From Aggregicoccus sp. 17bor-14 (lineage in GTDB: Bacteria > Myxococcota > Myxococcia > Myxococcales > Myxococcaceae), in NCBI RefSeq assembly GCF_009659535.1, contig NZ_VJZZ01000001.1, positions 124,001-188,000 on the forward strand: a DNA stretch of 64,000 nucleotides, written 5' to 3'. The notes beneath the pieces were generated by a model. It was not told the DNA's origin and did no database searches. It saw nothing but the letters and a program-made list of their open reading frames with translations. How positions within the stretch are numbered: the stretch's first letter is position 1; the number at the start of each line of letters is the position of its first letter. This document shows positions 1-9,263 of the stretch, one piece after another. The position numbers and the translations under genes are program-made.

Positions 1-1
1 G

Positions 2-1228
2 CGCATCCAGGAGACGGCGAAGGGGCTGCGCTGCCCGCTGCTGTACCTGGTGGACTCCGCAGGCGCGCGCATCACGGACCAGGTGGAGATGTTCCCCGGC
101 CGCCGCGGCGCGGGCCGCATCTTCTACAACGAGGTGCACCTGTCGGGTGAGGTGCCGCAGATCTGCCTCCTCTTCGGGCCCTCCGCCGCTGGCGGCGCCT
201 ACATCCCGGCCTTCTGCGACCTGGTGATCATGGTGGACGGCAATGCCTCCATGTACCTGGGCAGCCCGCGCATGGCCGAGATGGTGATCGGCGAGAAGGT
301 GACGCTCGAGGAGATGGGCGGCGCGAAGATGCACTGCTCCGTCTCGGGCTGCGGCGACGTGCTGGTGAAGAGCGAGCCGGAGGCCATTGCCGCCGCGAAG
401 AAGTACCTCTCCTACTTCCCGGAGAACTTCCGCCAGCTGCCCCCCACCGTGGAGCCCAAGGCCCCCAAGGCCAGCGGCAAGCGGGTGGACGAGATCATCC
501 CGGGCGACCAGAACAAGCCCTTCGACATGCACGCCCTCATCGCGGAGCTCATCGACGAGGGGAGCTGGTTCGAGGTGAAGAAGCTCTTCGCCCAGGAGCT
601 GATCACGGGCCTCGCGCGCATCGGCGGGCGCCCGGTGGGCATCGTGGCGAACCAGCCCAAGTACAAGGGCGGCGTGCTCTTCGTGGACTCGGCGGACAAG
701 GCCGCGCGCTTCATCTGGCTGTGCGACGCCTTCAACATCCCGCTGCTGTACCTCGCGGACGTGCCGGGCTTCATGATCGGCACGAAGGTGGAGCGCGCGG
801 GCATCATCCGCGCCGGCGCGAAGATGATCTTCGCGGTCTCCGAGGCGAGCGTGCCGCGCATCTGCGTGGTGGTGCGCAAGGCCTACGGCGCCGGCCTCTA
901 CGCCATGAGCGGCCCGGGCTTCGCCCCCGAGGCCACGCTGGCGCTGCCCCAGGCGATGATCGCCGTGATGGGCCCCGAGGCGGCGGTGAACGCCGTGTAC
1001 TTCAACAAGATCCAGGAGAAGCCCGAGGCCGAGCGCGCTGCCTACGTGCAGCAGCTGCGCGACGAGTACCGGGCGGACGTGGACATCTACAAGCTCGCCG
1101 GCGAGCTCGTCATCGACGAGATCGTCCCCGGAGACAGCCTGCGCGCCGAGCTGGACAAGCGTTATGCCCTGTACAGCCGGCGCTTCGAGCCGCGCGCGGA
1201 GAAGAAGCACGGCGTGCTGCCGGTCTGA
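2..1228 (+). CDS. Acyl-CoA carboxylase, carboxyltransferase (beta) subunit, 5' truncated by window edge
   Basis: Biotin-dependent carboxyltransferase subunit of an acyl-CoA carboxylase (propionyl-CoA or methylcrotonyl-CoA type). It moves carboxybiotin CO2 to an acyl-CoA in the cytosol. The reading frame is already open at base 2, so the N-terminus lies outside; 408 residues remain. Visible family motifs are LVDSAGARI, the oxyanion-loop glycines in [27 protein letters not shown], and in the C-terminal crotonase domain [18 protein letters not shown] and [16 protein letters not shown]. An acyl-CoA dehydrogenase follows after 149 bases and MeaB lies two genes further on. That context fits propionate or branched-chain amino acid breakdown. 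Family membership is clear; the substrate cannot be fixed from sequence alone. Confidence 0.93.
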   Translation, partial: RIQETAKGLRCPLLYLVDSAGARITDQVEMFPGRRGAGRIFYNEVHLSGEVPQICLLFGPSAAGGAYIPAFCDLVIMVDGNASMYLGSPRMAEMVIGEKVTLEEMGGAKMHCSVSGCGDVLVKSEPEAIAAAKKYLSYFPENFRQLPPTVEPKAPKASGKRVDEIIPGDQNKPFDMHALIAELIDEGSWFEVKKLFAQELITGLARIGGRPVGIVANQPKYKGGVLFVDSADKAARFIWLCDAFNIPLLYLADVPGFMIGTKVERAGIIRAGAKMIFAVSEASVPRICVVVRKAYGAGLYAMSGPGFAPEATLALPQAMIAVMGPEAAVNAVYFNKIQEKPEAERAAYVQQLRDEYRADVDIYKLAGELVIDEIVPGDSLRAELDKRYALYSRRFEPRAEKKHGVLPV

Positions 1229-1377
1229 CACGCCGCGCCACAGGCTGCCCGTCCGTCCGACTCCCGACGCTCTGCCGCGCCGGGATGAGTGACGGGCGGA
1301 CGCTGCGAGAAGCGCAACTTGCGGCCGGGCCCGCGAAAGCCCCGCCGCGCCACCCTTTGCGATACATCCTCGATCCC

Positions 1378-2520
1378 ATGGACTTCGAACTGCCCGAGAC
1401 TCACCGCGCCCTGAAGGCGTCGCTGCGCGACTTCTGCGAGCGCAAGGTCAAGCCGTACGCCCGCGACTGGGACCGCGACGAGAAGTTCCCGATGGAGGTC
1501 GTGAAGGAGCTGGGCGAGCTGGGCGTGCTCGGCATGCTGGTGGCCGAGGAGTTCGGCGGCGCGGCGCTGGACTGCCTGGCGGTGGCCGTGGCGGTCGAGG
1601 AGATCGCCCGCTACGACGGCTCGCTCGCGCTCACCGTGGCGAGCCACAACGGCCTGGGCACCAGCCACCTGCGCGTGTTCGGCAACGAGGCGCTGCGCAA
1701 GAAGTACCTGCCCAAGCTCGCCACCGGCGAGTACCTGGGCGCGTGGGGCCTCACCGAGCCGGGAAGCGGCTCGGACGCGGCCGGCATGAAGACCACCGCG
1801 GTGCGCCACGGCGACACCTGGGTGCTCAACGGCGCCAAGATGTTCATCACCCAGGGCACCGTGGGTGACGTGTTCGTGGTGCTCGCGCTCACCGACCCCT
1901 CCAAGAAGCAGAAGGGCATCACCGCCTTCGCGCTGGAGAAGGGGATGAAGGGCTTCAGCCAGCGCGCCATCCACGGCAAGCTCGGCATGCGCTCCTCGGA
2001 CACCGCCGAGCTCATCATGGAGAACGTGGAGGTGCCGGACTCGCAGCGCGTGGGCGAGGTGGGCCAGGGCTTCATCGACACCCTGAAGATCCTCGACCGC
2101 GGCCGCATCACCATCGGCGCGCTCAGCGTGGGGCTCGCGCGCGGGGCGCTCGAGGAGTCGGTGCAGTACTCCAAGGATCGCACCGCCTTCGGCCAGCCCA
2201 TCTCCGAGTTCCAGGGCCTGCGCTGGATGATGGCGGACATGAAGACCGAGCTGGAGGCGGCGCGCCTGCTCGTGCACCGCGCGGCGCGCCTGTGCGACGC
2301 GAAGCAGCCCTACAGCCGCGAGGCCTCCATGGCGAAGCTCTTCGCCTCCGAGGTGGCCACCCGCGCGGCGAACAAGGCGGTGCAGATCCACGGCGGCTAC
2401 GGCTACACCCGCGAGTTCCCCGTGGAGCGCTACCTGCGCGACGCGAAGCTGTGCGAGATCGGCGAGGGCACCAGCGAGATCCAGCGCAGCATCATTGCGC
2501 GCGAGATCTTCAAGGGCTAG
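1378..2520 (+). CDS. Acyl-CoA dehydrogenase
   Basis: FAD-dependent alpha,beta-dehydrogenation of an acyl-CoA, with electrons passed to ETF; cytosolic. At 380 residues it has standard ACAD length. Motifs in order: [10 protein letters not shown] (flavin/substrate loop), [54 protein letters not shown] and the C-terminal [15 protein letters not shown]. The Glu of the EGTSEIQ segment aligns with the catalytic base of short/medium-chain enzymes. The start is the ATG giving [12 protein letters not shown], the usual family N-terminus; the frame is open much further upstream but only as low-complexity GC sequence. No clear Shine-Dalgarno is visible. The next gene starts 10 bases after the stop, so the two are probably co-transcribed. 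Substrate chain length is undetermined. Confidence 0.93.
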   Translation: MDFELPETHRALKASLRDFCERKVKPYARDWDRDEKFPMEVVKELGELGVLGMLVAEEFGGAALDCLAVAVAVEEIARYDGSLALTVASHNGLGTSHLRVFGNEALRKKYLPKLATGEYLGAWGLTEPGSGSDAAGMKTTAVRHGDTWVLNGAKMFITQGTVGDVFVVLALTDPSKKQKGITAFALEKGMKGFSQRAIHGKLGMRSSDTAELIMENVEVPDSQRVGEVGQGFIDTLKILDRGRITIGALSVGLARGALEESVQYSKDRTAFGQPISEFQGLRWMMADMKTELEAARLLVHRAARLCDAKQPYSREASMAKLFASEVATRAANKAVQIHGGYGYTREFPVERYLRDAKLCEIGEGTSEIQRSIIAREIFKG

Positions 2521-2530
2521 CAAGGACCCG

Positions 2531-3475
2531 ATGGACGCGGCACTCCTTCAGAAGCTCGGGCTGGCGTGGGAGGCGGAGGAGGGCGGCGGCGAGGCGGTGC
2601 TCGAGCTGCACTCGCTGCCGCTCGTCAATCCGCTCACCCGCCACTTCATCGACCAGGTGCGCCTGCGGCCCGAGGGCGAAGGCGCGCAAGGCGCGCTCCT
2701 CCCCGTGGCGCCCGCGGAGGTGCGGGGGCTCGCGCCCGTGCCTCTCGCGGGCGTGGAGCGCTCGGCGGACCTCGAGGCGCAGGTGAGCGCCCTCTTCAAC
2801 GCGGCCATCCTGAGCATGCAGCGCCGCTCCGCGGAGCTCCAGGTCCTGGGCGTGACGCCGCGGGTGGACCCGGACTCGCTCGAGCTGAGCGCCGAGCTCG
2901 ACGCGGTCGTGGCCGTGGAGGGCACCGGGGGCCGGGGCCGCGCGCTCCTGCAGCTCACGCTGACGGCCGACCGCCAGGGCCAGTTCCGGCTCACCCGCGC
3001 CGAGCGCGACGGGGCGACGCTGGACATCCCCGAGGCGGCCGCGGCGCCCTTCGACCTCTCGGAGTTCCGGGAGAAGAGCGCCCTGGTCGGCTACCTCGCG
3101 GCGCTGGTGGGTGAGGAGCTCGCCCCCCAGACGGCTTCGCCCCGGGAGGCCGCCGAGCCGCAGGAGGCGCCGCTGCGCTACAGCGAGCTCGTGGCCACCT
3201 TCGGGGCGGGGCTGATCGTCCCGCCGCGCAGCGCGCTGGAGCTGCTCGCCGAGGTGGTGGTGGAGGGCAAGACGTACCGCTTCGCCGCCGCACGGGTGGC
3301 GGGGCGCAGCTTCCGCGGCCTGCTGGCGGGAGCGCAGGGCAAGCTGTGGGCCGAGCGTTTCGAGCTCGAGGAGTTCCCGGGCGTGGTGGCGCTGGTCTCC
3401 CGGCTGCTCCACGTCCCGCCCGAGGCCGTGCAGGTGGTGGGCGGAGAGGCAGCCCCGCATTCCGAAGGGGAGTGA
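2531..3475 (+). CDS. Conserved hypothetical protein between an ACAD and meaB
   Basis: I do not recognise a family. The 314-residue product has no signal peptide or membrane segment and is acidic and Ala/Glu/Leu-rich. A low-complexity stretch (about residues 195-215) separates an N-terminal part from a C-terminal part of about 100 residues containing RYSELVATFGAGLIVPP and KTYRFAAARVAGRSFRG. The start is the ATG at 2531, 10 bases after the preceding stop. The stop lies 3 bases before the meaB start, so co-transcription and translational coupling with meaB are likely. Codon use matches the neighbours. A role linked to acyl-CoA metabolism is only a guess from position. Confidence 0.8.
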   Translation: MDAALLQKLGLAWEAEEGGGEAVLELHSLPLVNPLTRHFIDQVRLRPEGEGAQGALLPVAPAEVRGLAPVPLAGVERSADLEAQVSALFNAAILSMQRRSAELQVLGVTPRVDPDSLELSAELDAVVAVEGTGGRGRALLQLTLTADRQGQFRLTRAERDGATLDIPEAAAAPFDLSEFREKSALVGYLAALVGEELAPQTASPREAAEPQEAPLRYSELVATFGAGLIVPPRSALELLAEVVVEGKTYRFAAARVAGRSFRGLLAGAQGKLWAERFELEEFPGVVALVSRLLHVPPEAVQVVGGEAAPHSEGE

Positions 3476-3478
3476 GTC

Positions 3479-4528
3479 TTGGCAACGAAGTCCAGTCTGT
3501 CCCAGAGGGTGCTGGAAGGTGACGTGCGGGCCGCCAGCCGGCTGATGCGCAACATCGACGACGGGGCGCCCGGCGCCACCGGCGAGCTGCAGGCCCTGTT
3601 CCCCAGGACGGGCCGCGCTTACGTCATCGGCATCACCGGCTCGCCCGGCGCGGGCAAGAGCACCCTGACCGACCGCCTCATCGCGCACTACCGGCAGGCG
3701 GGCAAGACGGTGGGGGTCATCGCGGTGGACCCGACGAGCCCCTTCACCGGCGGCGCCATCCTCGGAGACCGCATCCGCATGCAGGACCACGCCACCGACC
3801 CCGGCGTGTTCATCCGCTCGCTCGCCACCCGCGGCAACCTGGGCGGCCTCTCGCGCGCCACCGGCGACTGCATCCGCGTGATGGATGCGATGGGCCGCGA
3901 CGTGGTCATCGTGGAGACGGTGGGCGTGGGCCAGGACGAGCTGGACATCGCCCAGATGGCGCACACCACCATCGTGGTGGTGGTGCCCGGCATGGGCGAC
4001 GACATCCAGGCCATCAAGGCCGGCATCCTCGAGGTGGCGGACGTCTTCGCGGTGAACAAGGCGGACCTGGACGGCTCGGACCGCACCGTGCGCGAGCTGC
4101 GCATGATGCTCGAGCTGCGCCACGCCGTGCGCGCCCCACCCCTGGACCACGACGCGTACCACCGCATGGTGCGCGCGAAGGCCGAGGGCACGCAGGCGCC
4201 CGAGCCGGCCGCGGAAGCCGCCGCGCCCGAGTGGGAGCCGCCCATCCTCAAGGTGGTGGCCGCGCGCGACCAGGGCGTGGACAAGCTGGTGCAGGCGGTG
4301 GAGCAGCACCGGGCCTTCCTCGACAGCAGCGGCACGCGCGGGCTCAAGGAGCGCACGCGCGCGGCGATGCAGTTCGTCACGCTCTTGCGCGAGCGCCTGC
4401 TGCGCAGCGCGCTGGAGCGCCTCGAGCGCGAGAAGGGGCAGCTGGACGAGGTGGCCGGGCGCATCGCCTCGCGCCAGGCGGACCCCTACGCGCTCGCCGA
4501 GGAGCTGGCGCACCAGCTGGCGGAGTAG
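3479..4528 (+). CDS. meaB: Methylmalonyl-CoA mutase-associated GTPase MeaB/ArgK
   Basis: G3E-family P-loop GTPase of the MeaB/ArgK type. It protects and reloads adenosylcobalamin in methylmalonyl-CoA mutase or related mutases. Over 349 residues: Walker A GSPGAGKST at 54-62, the Mg/switch segment AVDPTSPFTGGAILGDRIRM, base-recognition motif NKAD near residue 200, and a C-terminal helical dimerisation region. The start is a TTG at 3479 preceded by GGGGAG at 7-base spacing. The preceding gene ends 3 bases upstream and rnc starts 6 bases after the stop. Segment 222-250 is an Ala/Glu/Pro-rich insertion (KAEGTQAPEPAAEAAAPE) between the G domain and the C-terminal part. No mutase subunit is in the window. 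Confidence 0.95.
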   Translation: MATKSSLSQRVLEGDVRAASRLMRNIDDGAPGATGELQALFPRTGRAYVIGITGSPGAGKSTLTDRLIAHYRQAGKTVGVIAVDPTSPFTGGAILGDRIRMQDHATDPGVFIRSLATRGNLGGLSRATGDCIRVMDAMGRDVVIVETVGVGQDELDIAQMAHTTIVVVVPGMGDDIQAIKAGILEVADVFAVNKADLDGSDRTVRELRMMLELRHAVRAPPLDHDAYHRMVRAKAEGTQAPEPAAEAAAPEWEPPILKVVAARDQGVDKLVQAVEQHRAFLDSSGTRGLKERTRAAMQFVTLLRERLLRSALERLEREKGQLDEVAGRIASRQADPYALAEELAHQLAE

Positions 4529-4534
4529 CGGCGC

Positions 4535-5359
4535 GTGGGCTCGGGCGAAAAGCTGAGCGCCACCGAGCGCGTGCAGGCCCTGGAGGAGCGGCTGCAGCTG
4601 CGCTTCGCCAGGCCCGAGCTGGGGCGGGCGGCGCTCACCCACAAGAGCTACGTCAACGAGCACCGCGACGAGGGGCTCACCGACAACGAGCGGCTCGAGT
4701 TCCTCGGGGATGCGGTCATCGATCTCGCGGTGAGCCACCGGCTCATGGAGCGCTACCCCGCGGCGAACGAGGGCGAGCTGACCAAGCGCCGCGCCCTCAT
4801 CGTCAACGAGGAGGGGCTCGCGCGGGTGGCCCGCAGCCTTCGGCTGGGGGAGCTGCTGCTGCTGGGCCGGGGCGAGCAGCGCACCGGCGGCAGCGACCGT
4901 GCCTCCCTGCTCGCGGACGCGATGGAGGCGGTCATCGCGGCGGTGTACCTGGGCGGAGGGCTCCCCGAGGTGCTGAAGCTCGTGGACCTGCACTTCGCGG
5001 ACGCCTTCGTGGAGCTGGCCGAGGGCCGCCACGGGCTCGACTACAAGACGCTGCTGCAGGAGGAGATCCACGCGCGGCTGAAGATCAGCCCGCGCTACGG
5101 GCTGGTCTCCGAGTCCGGCCCCGAGCATGCGAAGCAGTTCGAGGTGGAGGTCACCATCGGCGCGAACCTCTACGCGCGCGCCACGGGGCGCAACAAGAAG
5201 GAGGCCGAGCAGGCGGCGGCCCGCGCCACGCTCGCCATGCTGCGCGCCGCGCAGCAGTCGCCCGCTCACAGCGCGGGCGAGCAGGCGCCGGCAGCGCCCG
5301 GTGTCGCCCCGGAATCGGCTCCCGTGAAAGGGCTTGGTGGGGTAGGTCCAGAGGAATAA
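4535..5359 (+). CDS. rnc: Ribonuclease III
   Basis: Double-strand-specific endoribonuclease for rRNA precursor and mRNA processing. The 274-residue protein carries the RNase III signature NERLEFLGDA at 51-60 and the second acidic pair in LLADAMEAV. A C-terminal double-stranded-RNA-binding domain begins at DYKTLLQEEIHARL and ends around RNKKEAEQAAARATLAML. About 45 Ala/Pro-rich residues follow the last domain, longer than in E. coli. The GTG start has GGAG nine bases upstream. It sits 6 bases after meaB. In many bacteria rnc is next to era; here era is 1.5 kb downstream with two cyclophilin genes between. Identification is secure. Confidence 0.97.
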   Translation: MGSGEKLSATERVQALEERLQLRFARPELGRAALTHKSYVNEHRDEGLTDNERLEFLGDAVIDLAVSHRLMERYPAANEGELTKRRALIVNEEGLARVARSLRLGELLLLGRGEQRTGGSDRASLLADAMEAVIAAVYLGGGLPEVLKLVDLHFADAFVELAEGRHGLDYKTLLQEEIHARLKISPRYGLVSESGPEHAKQFEVEVTIGANLYARATGRNKKEAEQAAARATLAMLRAAQQSPAHSAGEQAPAAPGVAPESAPVKGLGGVGPEE

Positions 5360-5415
5360 GGTCCGGCGCCCGTCGGCTTTACGCCTACATCGCGCCCCCT
5401 CAGGAGCCCCGCCCG

Positions 5416-6111
5416 ATGTCCCGCCCGTTCTCCCTCTCCGCGCTGCTGCTCGCCGTCCTGATGCTCGCTGCCCCGGCCTTCGCCGCCGGCAACAAGTGGA
5501 CCCAGCGCGTCGCGGCCGGCCAGGACGTGTGGGCCACGGTGCAGACGAGCCAGGGCGACTTCACCCTCCGCCTCTTCTCCAAGGACGCGCCGAAGACGGT
5601 GGCGAGCTTCGTGGGGCTGGCCACGGGGCAGAAGGAGTGGACGAACCCGGAGACCGGCAAGCCCACGAAGAAGCCCCTCTACGAGGGCGTCACCTTCCAC
5701 CGCGTCATCCCGGGCTTCATGATCCAGGGCGGCGACCCCACCGGCACCGGCGCGGGCAGCGTGGGCTTCAACGTGCCGGACGAGTTCCACAACGGGCACA
5801 CCTTCGACAAGCCGGGCATGGCGGCGATGGCGAACGTGGGCCGCCCGGACACGAACAGCTCGCAGTTCTTCGTCACCGTGGCGCCCACCCAGTACCTCAA
5901 CGACCGCCACACCATCTTCGGCGAGGTCGTGCAGGGCTACGACGTGGTGGAGAAGATCTCCAAGGTCCCCACCTCGCGCGGCAACCGCCCCGAGGAGCCG
6001 GTGGTCATCCGCAAGGTGGTCCTGAGCGACCGGGCCCCGGGGGCCAAGGCGCCTCCCGCGAAGGCGGCTCCGGCCAAGGGCAAGGGCGCCTCCGCGGCCC
6101 ACAAGCCCTGA
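5416..6111 (+). CDS. Exported cyclophilin-type peptidyl-prolyl isomerase
   Basis: Catalyses proline cis/trans isomerisation in exported proteins. The 231-residue product starts with a signal peptide (hydrophobic core about residues 6-19, likely cleavage after PAFA at about 22), so it should act in the periplasm. The cyclophilin fold is shown by FHRVIPGFMIQGGDPTGTG, the segment around SSQFFVTVAPTQYLNDRHTIFGEV, and the substrate-pocket Phe/Gln/Trp-class residues. The last 25 residues are an Ala/Lys/Pro tail (KAPPAKAAPAKGKGASAAH) of the kind that may interact with the cell wall or membrane. The ATG start has AGGAG nine bases upstream. A cytosolic paralogue follows after 84 bases. Confidence 0.93.
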   Translation: MSRPFSLSALLLAVLMLAAPAFAAGNKWTQRVAAGQDVWATVQTSQGDFTLRLFSKDAPKTVASFVGLATGQKEWTNPETGKPTKKPLYEGVTFHRVIPGFMIQGGDPTGTGAGSVGFNVPDEFHNGHTFDKPGMAAMANVGRPDTNSSQFFVTVAPTQYLNDRHTIFGEVVQGYDVVEKISKVPTSRGNRPEEPVVIRKVVLSDRAPGAKAPPAKAAPAKGKGASAAHKP

Positions 6112-6195
6112 GGCCGGGGCACACACGCAAGCTTCCTCGGGGGGTCCTCGCCAGCGCACGGGCCGCCCACCACAACGCAGGTCGGGAGACAGAGC

Positions 6196-6747
6196 ATGGG
6201 AATGATGGACGAGGCACGCGCCGGCAAGGACCTGTACGCCACCTTCGACACCACCGAGGGCACCATCGTGGTGAAGCTGTTCACGAAGGACGCCCCCAAG
6301 ACGGTGGAAAACTTCGTGGGCTTGGCCACGGGCGAGAAGCCCTGGACCCACCCGGCCACCAACGAGAAGCAGAACGGCACGCCGCTCTACGACGGCACGA
6401 TCTTCCACCGCTGCATCGGGGACTTCATGGTGCAGGGCGGCGACCCGCTGGGCCGCGGCACCGGCGGCCCCGGCTTCCGCTTCGAGGACGAGTTCCAGAG
6501 CGGCCGCAAGTTCGACAAGAAGGGCCTGCTCGCCATGGCCAACGCCGGCCCGGGCACCAACGGCTCCCAGTTCTTCATCACCGTGATTCCGACCCCTTGG
6601 CTCAACAACAAGCACACCATCTTCGGTGAGGTCATCAAGGGCCAGGAGGTGGTAGACAGGGTGGCGAACGAGATCCCCAAGGGGGCCGGTGACCGCCCCA
6701 AGACGGACGTGAAGATCAAGAAGCTCTCCATCAGCACCTCCGCCTAG
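6196..6747 (+). CDS. Cytosolic cyclophilin-type peptidyl-prolyl isomerase
   Basis: 183-residue cyclophilin without a signal peptide, so a cytosolic proline isomerase. It aligns along its length with the upstream exported paralogue: both share KLF/RLFxKDAPKTV, FVGLATGxK, a [20 protein letters not shown] segment, and a SQFFxTV..T.xLNxxHTIFGEV core. The arrangement looks like a tandem duplication in which one copy has an export signal. The ATG start has GGGAG eight bases upstream. A 10-base-pair GC hairpin lies 15 bases after the stop. Confidence 0.94.
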   Translation: MGMMDEARAGKDLYATFDTTEGTIVVKLFTKDAPKTVENFVGLATGEKPWTHPATNEKQNGTPLYDGTIFHRCIGDFMVQGGDPLGRGTGGPGFRFEDEFQSGRKFDKKGLLAMANAGPGTNGSQFFITVIPTPWLNNKHTIFGEVIKGQEVVDRVANEIPKGAGDRPKTDVKIKKLSISTSA

Positions 6748-6761
6748 CCGTACCCCTTCAT

Positions 6762-6791
6762 CCCGCGCTGCGCCTCCCCGGGCAGCGCGGG
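6762..6791 (+). terminator. Perfect 10-bp GC hairpin after the second cyclophilin gene
   Basis: Arms 6762-6771 and 6782-6791 are perfectly complementary with a 10-base loop, 15 bases after the cyclophilin stop and 53 bases before era. No U-tract follows. It may end the upstream operon or act as an RNA-stability element. The structure is seen directly; the termination role is inferred from position. Confidence 0.5.
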
Positions 6792-6844
6792 CCCGCAGTC
6801 CCACGGGGCAGCCGCAGGGCCGTCCCCAGACCACCTCCCAAGCG

Positions 6845-7786
6845 ATGCCTTCCAAGACACATCGCAGCGGTTTTGCCGCGTTGATCGGCCGTCCCAACGT
6901 AGGCAAGAGCACGCTGCTCAATCAGCTGACCGGCGAGAAGATCGCCATCGTCTCGCCCAAGCCGCAGACGACCCGCAACCGCATCCTCGGCGTGGTCACG
7001 CGCCCCGAGGGGCAGGTCGCCTTCATCGACACCCCCGGCATCCACGAGGCCAAGGGCGAGCTCAACCGGTACATGGTCGAGGCGGCGCTCGCGGCCGTGG
7101 ACGACGTGGACCTGGTGCTCTTCCTCATCGAGCCGCCGGGCGGAGACGCCCCCTCGGTGAGCCCCGGCAACCGCACCATCCTGGAGCGGCTGCAGGCGGC
7201 GAAGAAGCCCACCTTCCTGGTCATCAACAAGATCGACCAGATCGCGAAGCCTGCGCTGCTGCCGCTCATCGACCTGTACCGCAAGGAGTTCCCCTTCGCG
7301 GAGGTGGTGCCGGTGAGCGCGCGCGAGGGCGACGGCGTGGACAACCTGTTCCAGACCGTGCTCGGGCACCTGCCGGAGGGAGACCGCCTCTTCGACGAGG
7401 AGATGCTCACCGACCAGGCCGAGCGCGCCATCGTGGCGGAGTACATCCGCGAGCAGGTGCTGCGCCACTGCCGCCAGGAGATCCCGTACTCGGCGGCCGT
7501 GGTCATCGAGGAGTTCGACGAGACCGAGCGCGAGCCGATCAAGCCGCAGGCGCCGGGACGGCTCGCGGGCCTGGTGCGGATCATGGCCGTGCTGGTGGTG
7601 GAGCGCGAGAGCCAGAAGGCGATCGTCATCGGCAAGGGCGGCACGATGCTCAAGACCATCGGCACGGACGCGCGCAAGGCGATCGAGCGGCTGCTGGGCA
7701 CCCACGTGTACCTCTCCCTTCGCGTGAAGGTGGAGGAGCGCTGGAGCGAGCGGCCCGAGGGCCTGAAGAAGCTGGGGTACGAATGA
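6845..7786 (+). CDS. era: GTPase Era, 16S rRNA/30S assembly factor
   Basis: Essential-class GTPase that binds the 3' end of 16S rRNA during 30S maturation. 313 residues. G1 motif GRPNVGKST near residue 15, effector-loop TTRNRI, G3 DTPGIH, G4 NKID, G5 VSAREGDG, then the C-terminal KH domain with IVIGKGGTMLKTIGTDARK. The ATG at 6845 gives the usual short N-terminus before the P-loop; I see no clear Shine-Dalgarno. Its stop overlaps the der start by four bases (ATGA), so the two GTPases are translationally coupled. Assignment is secure. Confidence 0.97.
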   Translation: MPSKTHRSGFAALIGRPNVGKSTLLNQLTGEKIAIVSPKPQTTRNRILGVVTRPEGQVAFIDTPGIHEAKGELNRYMVEAALAAVDDVDLVLFLIEPPGGDAPSVSPGNRTILERLQAAKKPTFLVINKIDQIAKPALLPLIDLYRKEFPFAEVVPVSAREGDGVDNLFQTVLGHLPEGDRLFDEEMLTDQAERAIVAEYIREQVLRHCRQEIPYSAAVVIEEFDETEREPIKPQAPGRLAGLVRIMAVLVVERESQKAIVIGKGGTMLKTIGTDARKAIERLLGTHVYLSLRVKVEERWSERPEGLKKLGYE

Positions 7787-9165
7787 AGCCGCTGGTCGCC
7801 ATCGTCGGACGCCCCAACGTGGGCAAGAGCACGCTCTTCAACCGGCTCGCGGGCCGCAGGCTCGCCATCGTGCAGGACGAGCCCGGAGTCACGCGGGACC
7901 GCCACTACGTCGACGCCGAGTACGAGGACCGCGCCTTCACCATCATCGACACGGGCGGCTTCGTGCCCGGCGAGAAGGATCACCTGCTGAGCGCCGTGCG
8001 CGAGCAGGCCCAGCTCGCGGTGGAGGAGTGCGACGTCATCCTCTTCGTGGTGGACGCCCAGACAGGCATCACCGCCGCGGACCTGGAGGTCGCCACCTAC
8101 CTGCGCAAGAGCGGCAAGCCTTGCGTGGTGGGGGTAAACAAGATCGACAGCGAGGGCCACACGCAGAAGGCCGCCGCGGCGGACTTCCACCGCCTGGGCG
8201 TCAGCGACGAGGTGCTGCCCATCTCCGCCGAGCACGGCATCGGGATGGGGCACCTGCTCTCGGCCATCAAGGAGCGCCTGCCCCCGCTGCCCGAGGGCGC
8301 CGAGACGGACACCGAGGAGCTGCCGGACGACGGCGCGGTGCGCATCGCGATCATCGGCCGGCCCAACGTGGGCAAGAGCACCCTGGTCAATGCGCTGCTC
8401 AAGGAGAAGCGCGTGGTGGCCAGCCCCGAGGCGGGCACCACCCGAGATCCCATCGACTCGGCGCTCGAGTACAAGGGCCGCAAGCTCATCCTCACGGACA
8501 CCGCCGGCATCCGGCGCAAGAAGACCGTGGCGCACCAGCTGGAGAAGTTCGCCGTGGTGAGCGCGCTCAAGGTGCTCGAGCGCAGCGAGGTCGCGGTGCT
8601 CCTCATGGACGCCACCGAGCCCGCGGTGGACCAGGACGCGAAGCTCGCCGGCATCGCCGAGGAGAAGGGCCGCGCGCTGGTCATCGTGGTCAACAAGTGG
8701 GACCTCATTGCGCAGGACAAGCGCAAGCAGGACCAGTTCCGCGAGGACCTCAAGTACGCCATGAAGTTCGTGGGCTACGCGCCCATCGTCTTCTGCTCCG
8801 CGCTCACCGGGGACAAGGTGGAGAAGGTGCTGGAGCTGGCGGTCGCCCTCAGCGACCAGTTCCGCTTCCGCGCCCCCACGCCCCAGCTCAACCGGCTGCT
8901 CGAGCAGATGATCGACTCGAACCCCGCGCCCATCGTGGGGGGGAAGCCCTTGCGCCTGTACTACATCGCGCAGGTCACCGCCGCTCCGCCCACCTTCGCG
9001 CTCACCGCGAACAAGCCCAACGACGTGCCGGACATGTACACGCGCTACATCACCAACCAGATCCGCAAGACCTTCGATCTGCGCGTGCCCATCCGCATCC
9101 ACTTCCGCGAGCGCCCCGGCAAGGCCAAGCGCGAGGCCCGCCGCCGCCCGCGCAAGGAGCGCTAG
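7783..9165 (+). CDS. der: GTPase Der (EngA), 50S assembly factor
   Basis: Double-GTPase needed for 50S ribosomal subunit assembly. 460 residues contain two complete G domains: GRPNVGKSTLFN near residue 8 with DTGGF and NKID, and a second GRPNVGKSTLVN near residue 190 with DTAGIRRK and NKWD. A C-terminal KH-like domain follows, ending in a basic tail (RERPGKAKREARRRPRK). The start overlaps the end of era by four bases. Ninety-eight bases and a good promoter separate it from the next operon. In gamma-proteobacteria der lies beside bamB and yfgM, and the same association is seen here. Confidence 0.97.
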   Translation: MKPLVAIVGRPNVGKSTLFNRLAGRRLAIVQDEPGVTRDRHYVDAEYEDRAFTIIDTGGFVPGEKDHLLSAVREQAQLAVEECDVILFVVDAQTGITAADLEVATYLRKSGKPCVVGVNKIDSEGHTQKAAAADFHRLGVSDEVLPISAEHGIGMGHLLSAIKERLPPLPEGAETDTEELPDDGAVRIAIIGRPNVGKSTLVNALLKEKRVVASPEAGTTRDPIDSALEYKGRKLILTDTAGIRRKKTVAHQLEKFAVVSALKVLERSEVAVLLMDATEPAVDQDAKLAGIAEEKGRALVIVVNKWDLIAQDKRKQDQFREDLKYAMKFVGYAPIVFCSALTGDKVEKVLELAVALSDQFRFRAPTPQLNRLLEQMIDSNPAPIVGGKPLRLYYIAQVTAAPPTFALTANKPNDVPDMYTRYITNQIRKTFDLRVPIRIHFRERPGKAKREARRRPRKER

Positions 9166-9195
9166 CGGGGGGCTTGCCCCACCTTCGTTGAAGCG

Positions 9196-9225
9196 TTGAC
9201 ACCCCTCGGGAGCGGTCCTTAGATT
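9196..9225 (+). promoter_or_regulatory. Predicted sigma-70-type promoter for the yfgM-bamB-like operon
   Basis: A perfect -35 box TTGACA at 9196-9201 is followed after 18 bases by TAGATT at 9220-9225 (4 of 6 to TATAAT). The start codon of the next gene is 39 bases downstream. It lies in the 98-base gap after der, so the downstream operon can be transcribed on its own. Confidence 0.6.
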
Positions 9226-9263
9226 GCCCGCCCTTCGCCCGAGGCAAGAGAGGACGAACCGCC

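Noticed and set aside
2510-9102. Long minus-strand frames (2510-5269, 5266-6921, 6922-9102) opposite meaB, rnc, era and der
   Set aside because: They lie entirely opposite secure genes, have His/Arg/Leu-rich low-complexity translations and no family motif.
9167-9180. Short GGGG/CCCC hairpin after der as a terminator
   Set aside because: Only four pairs with a four-base loop and no U-tract; too weak to support.
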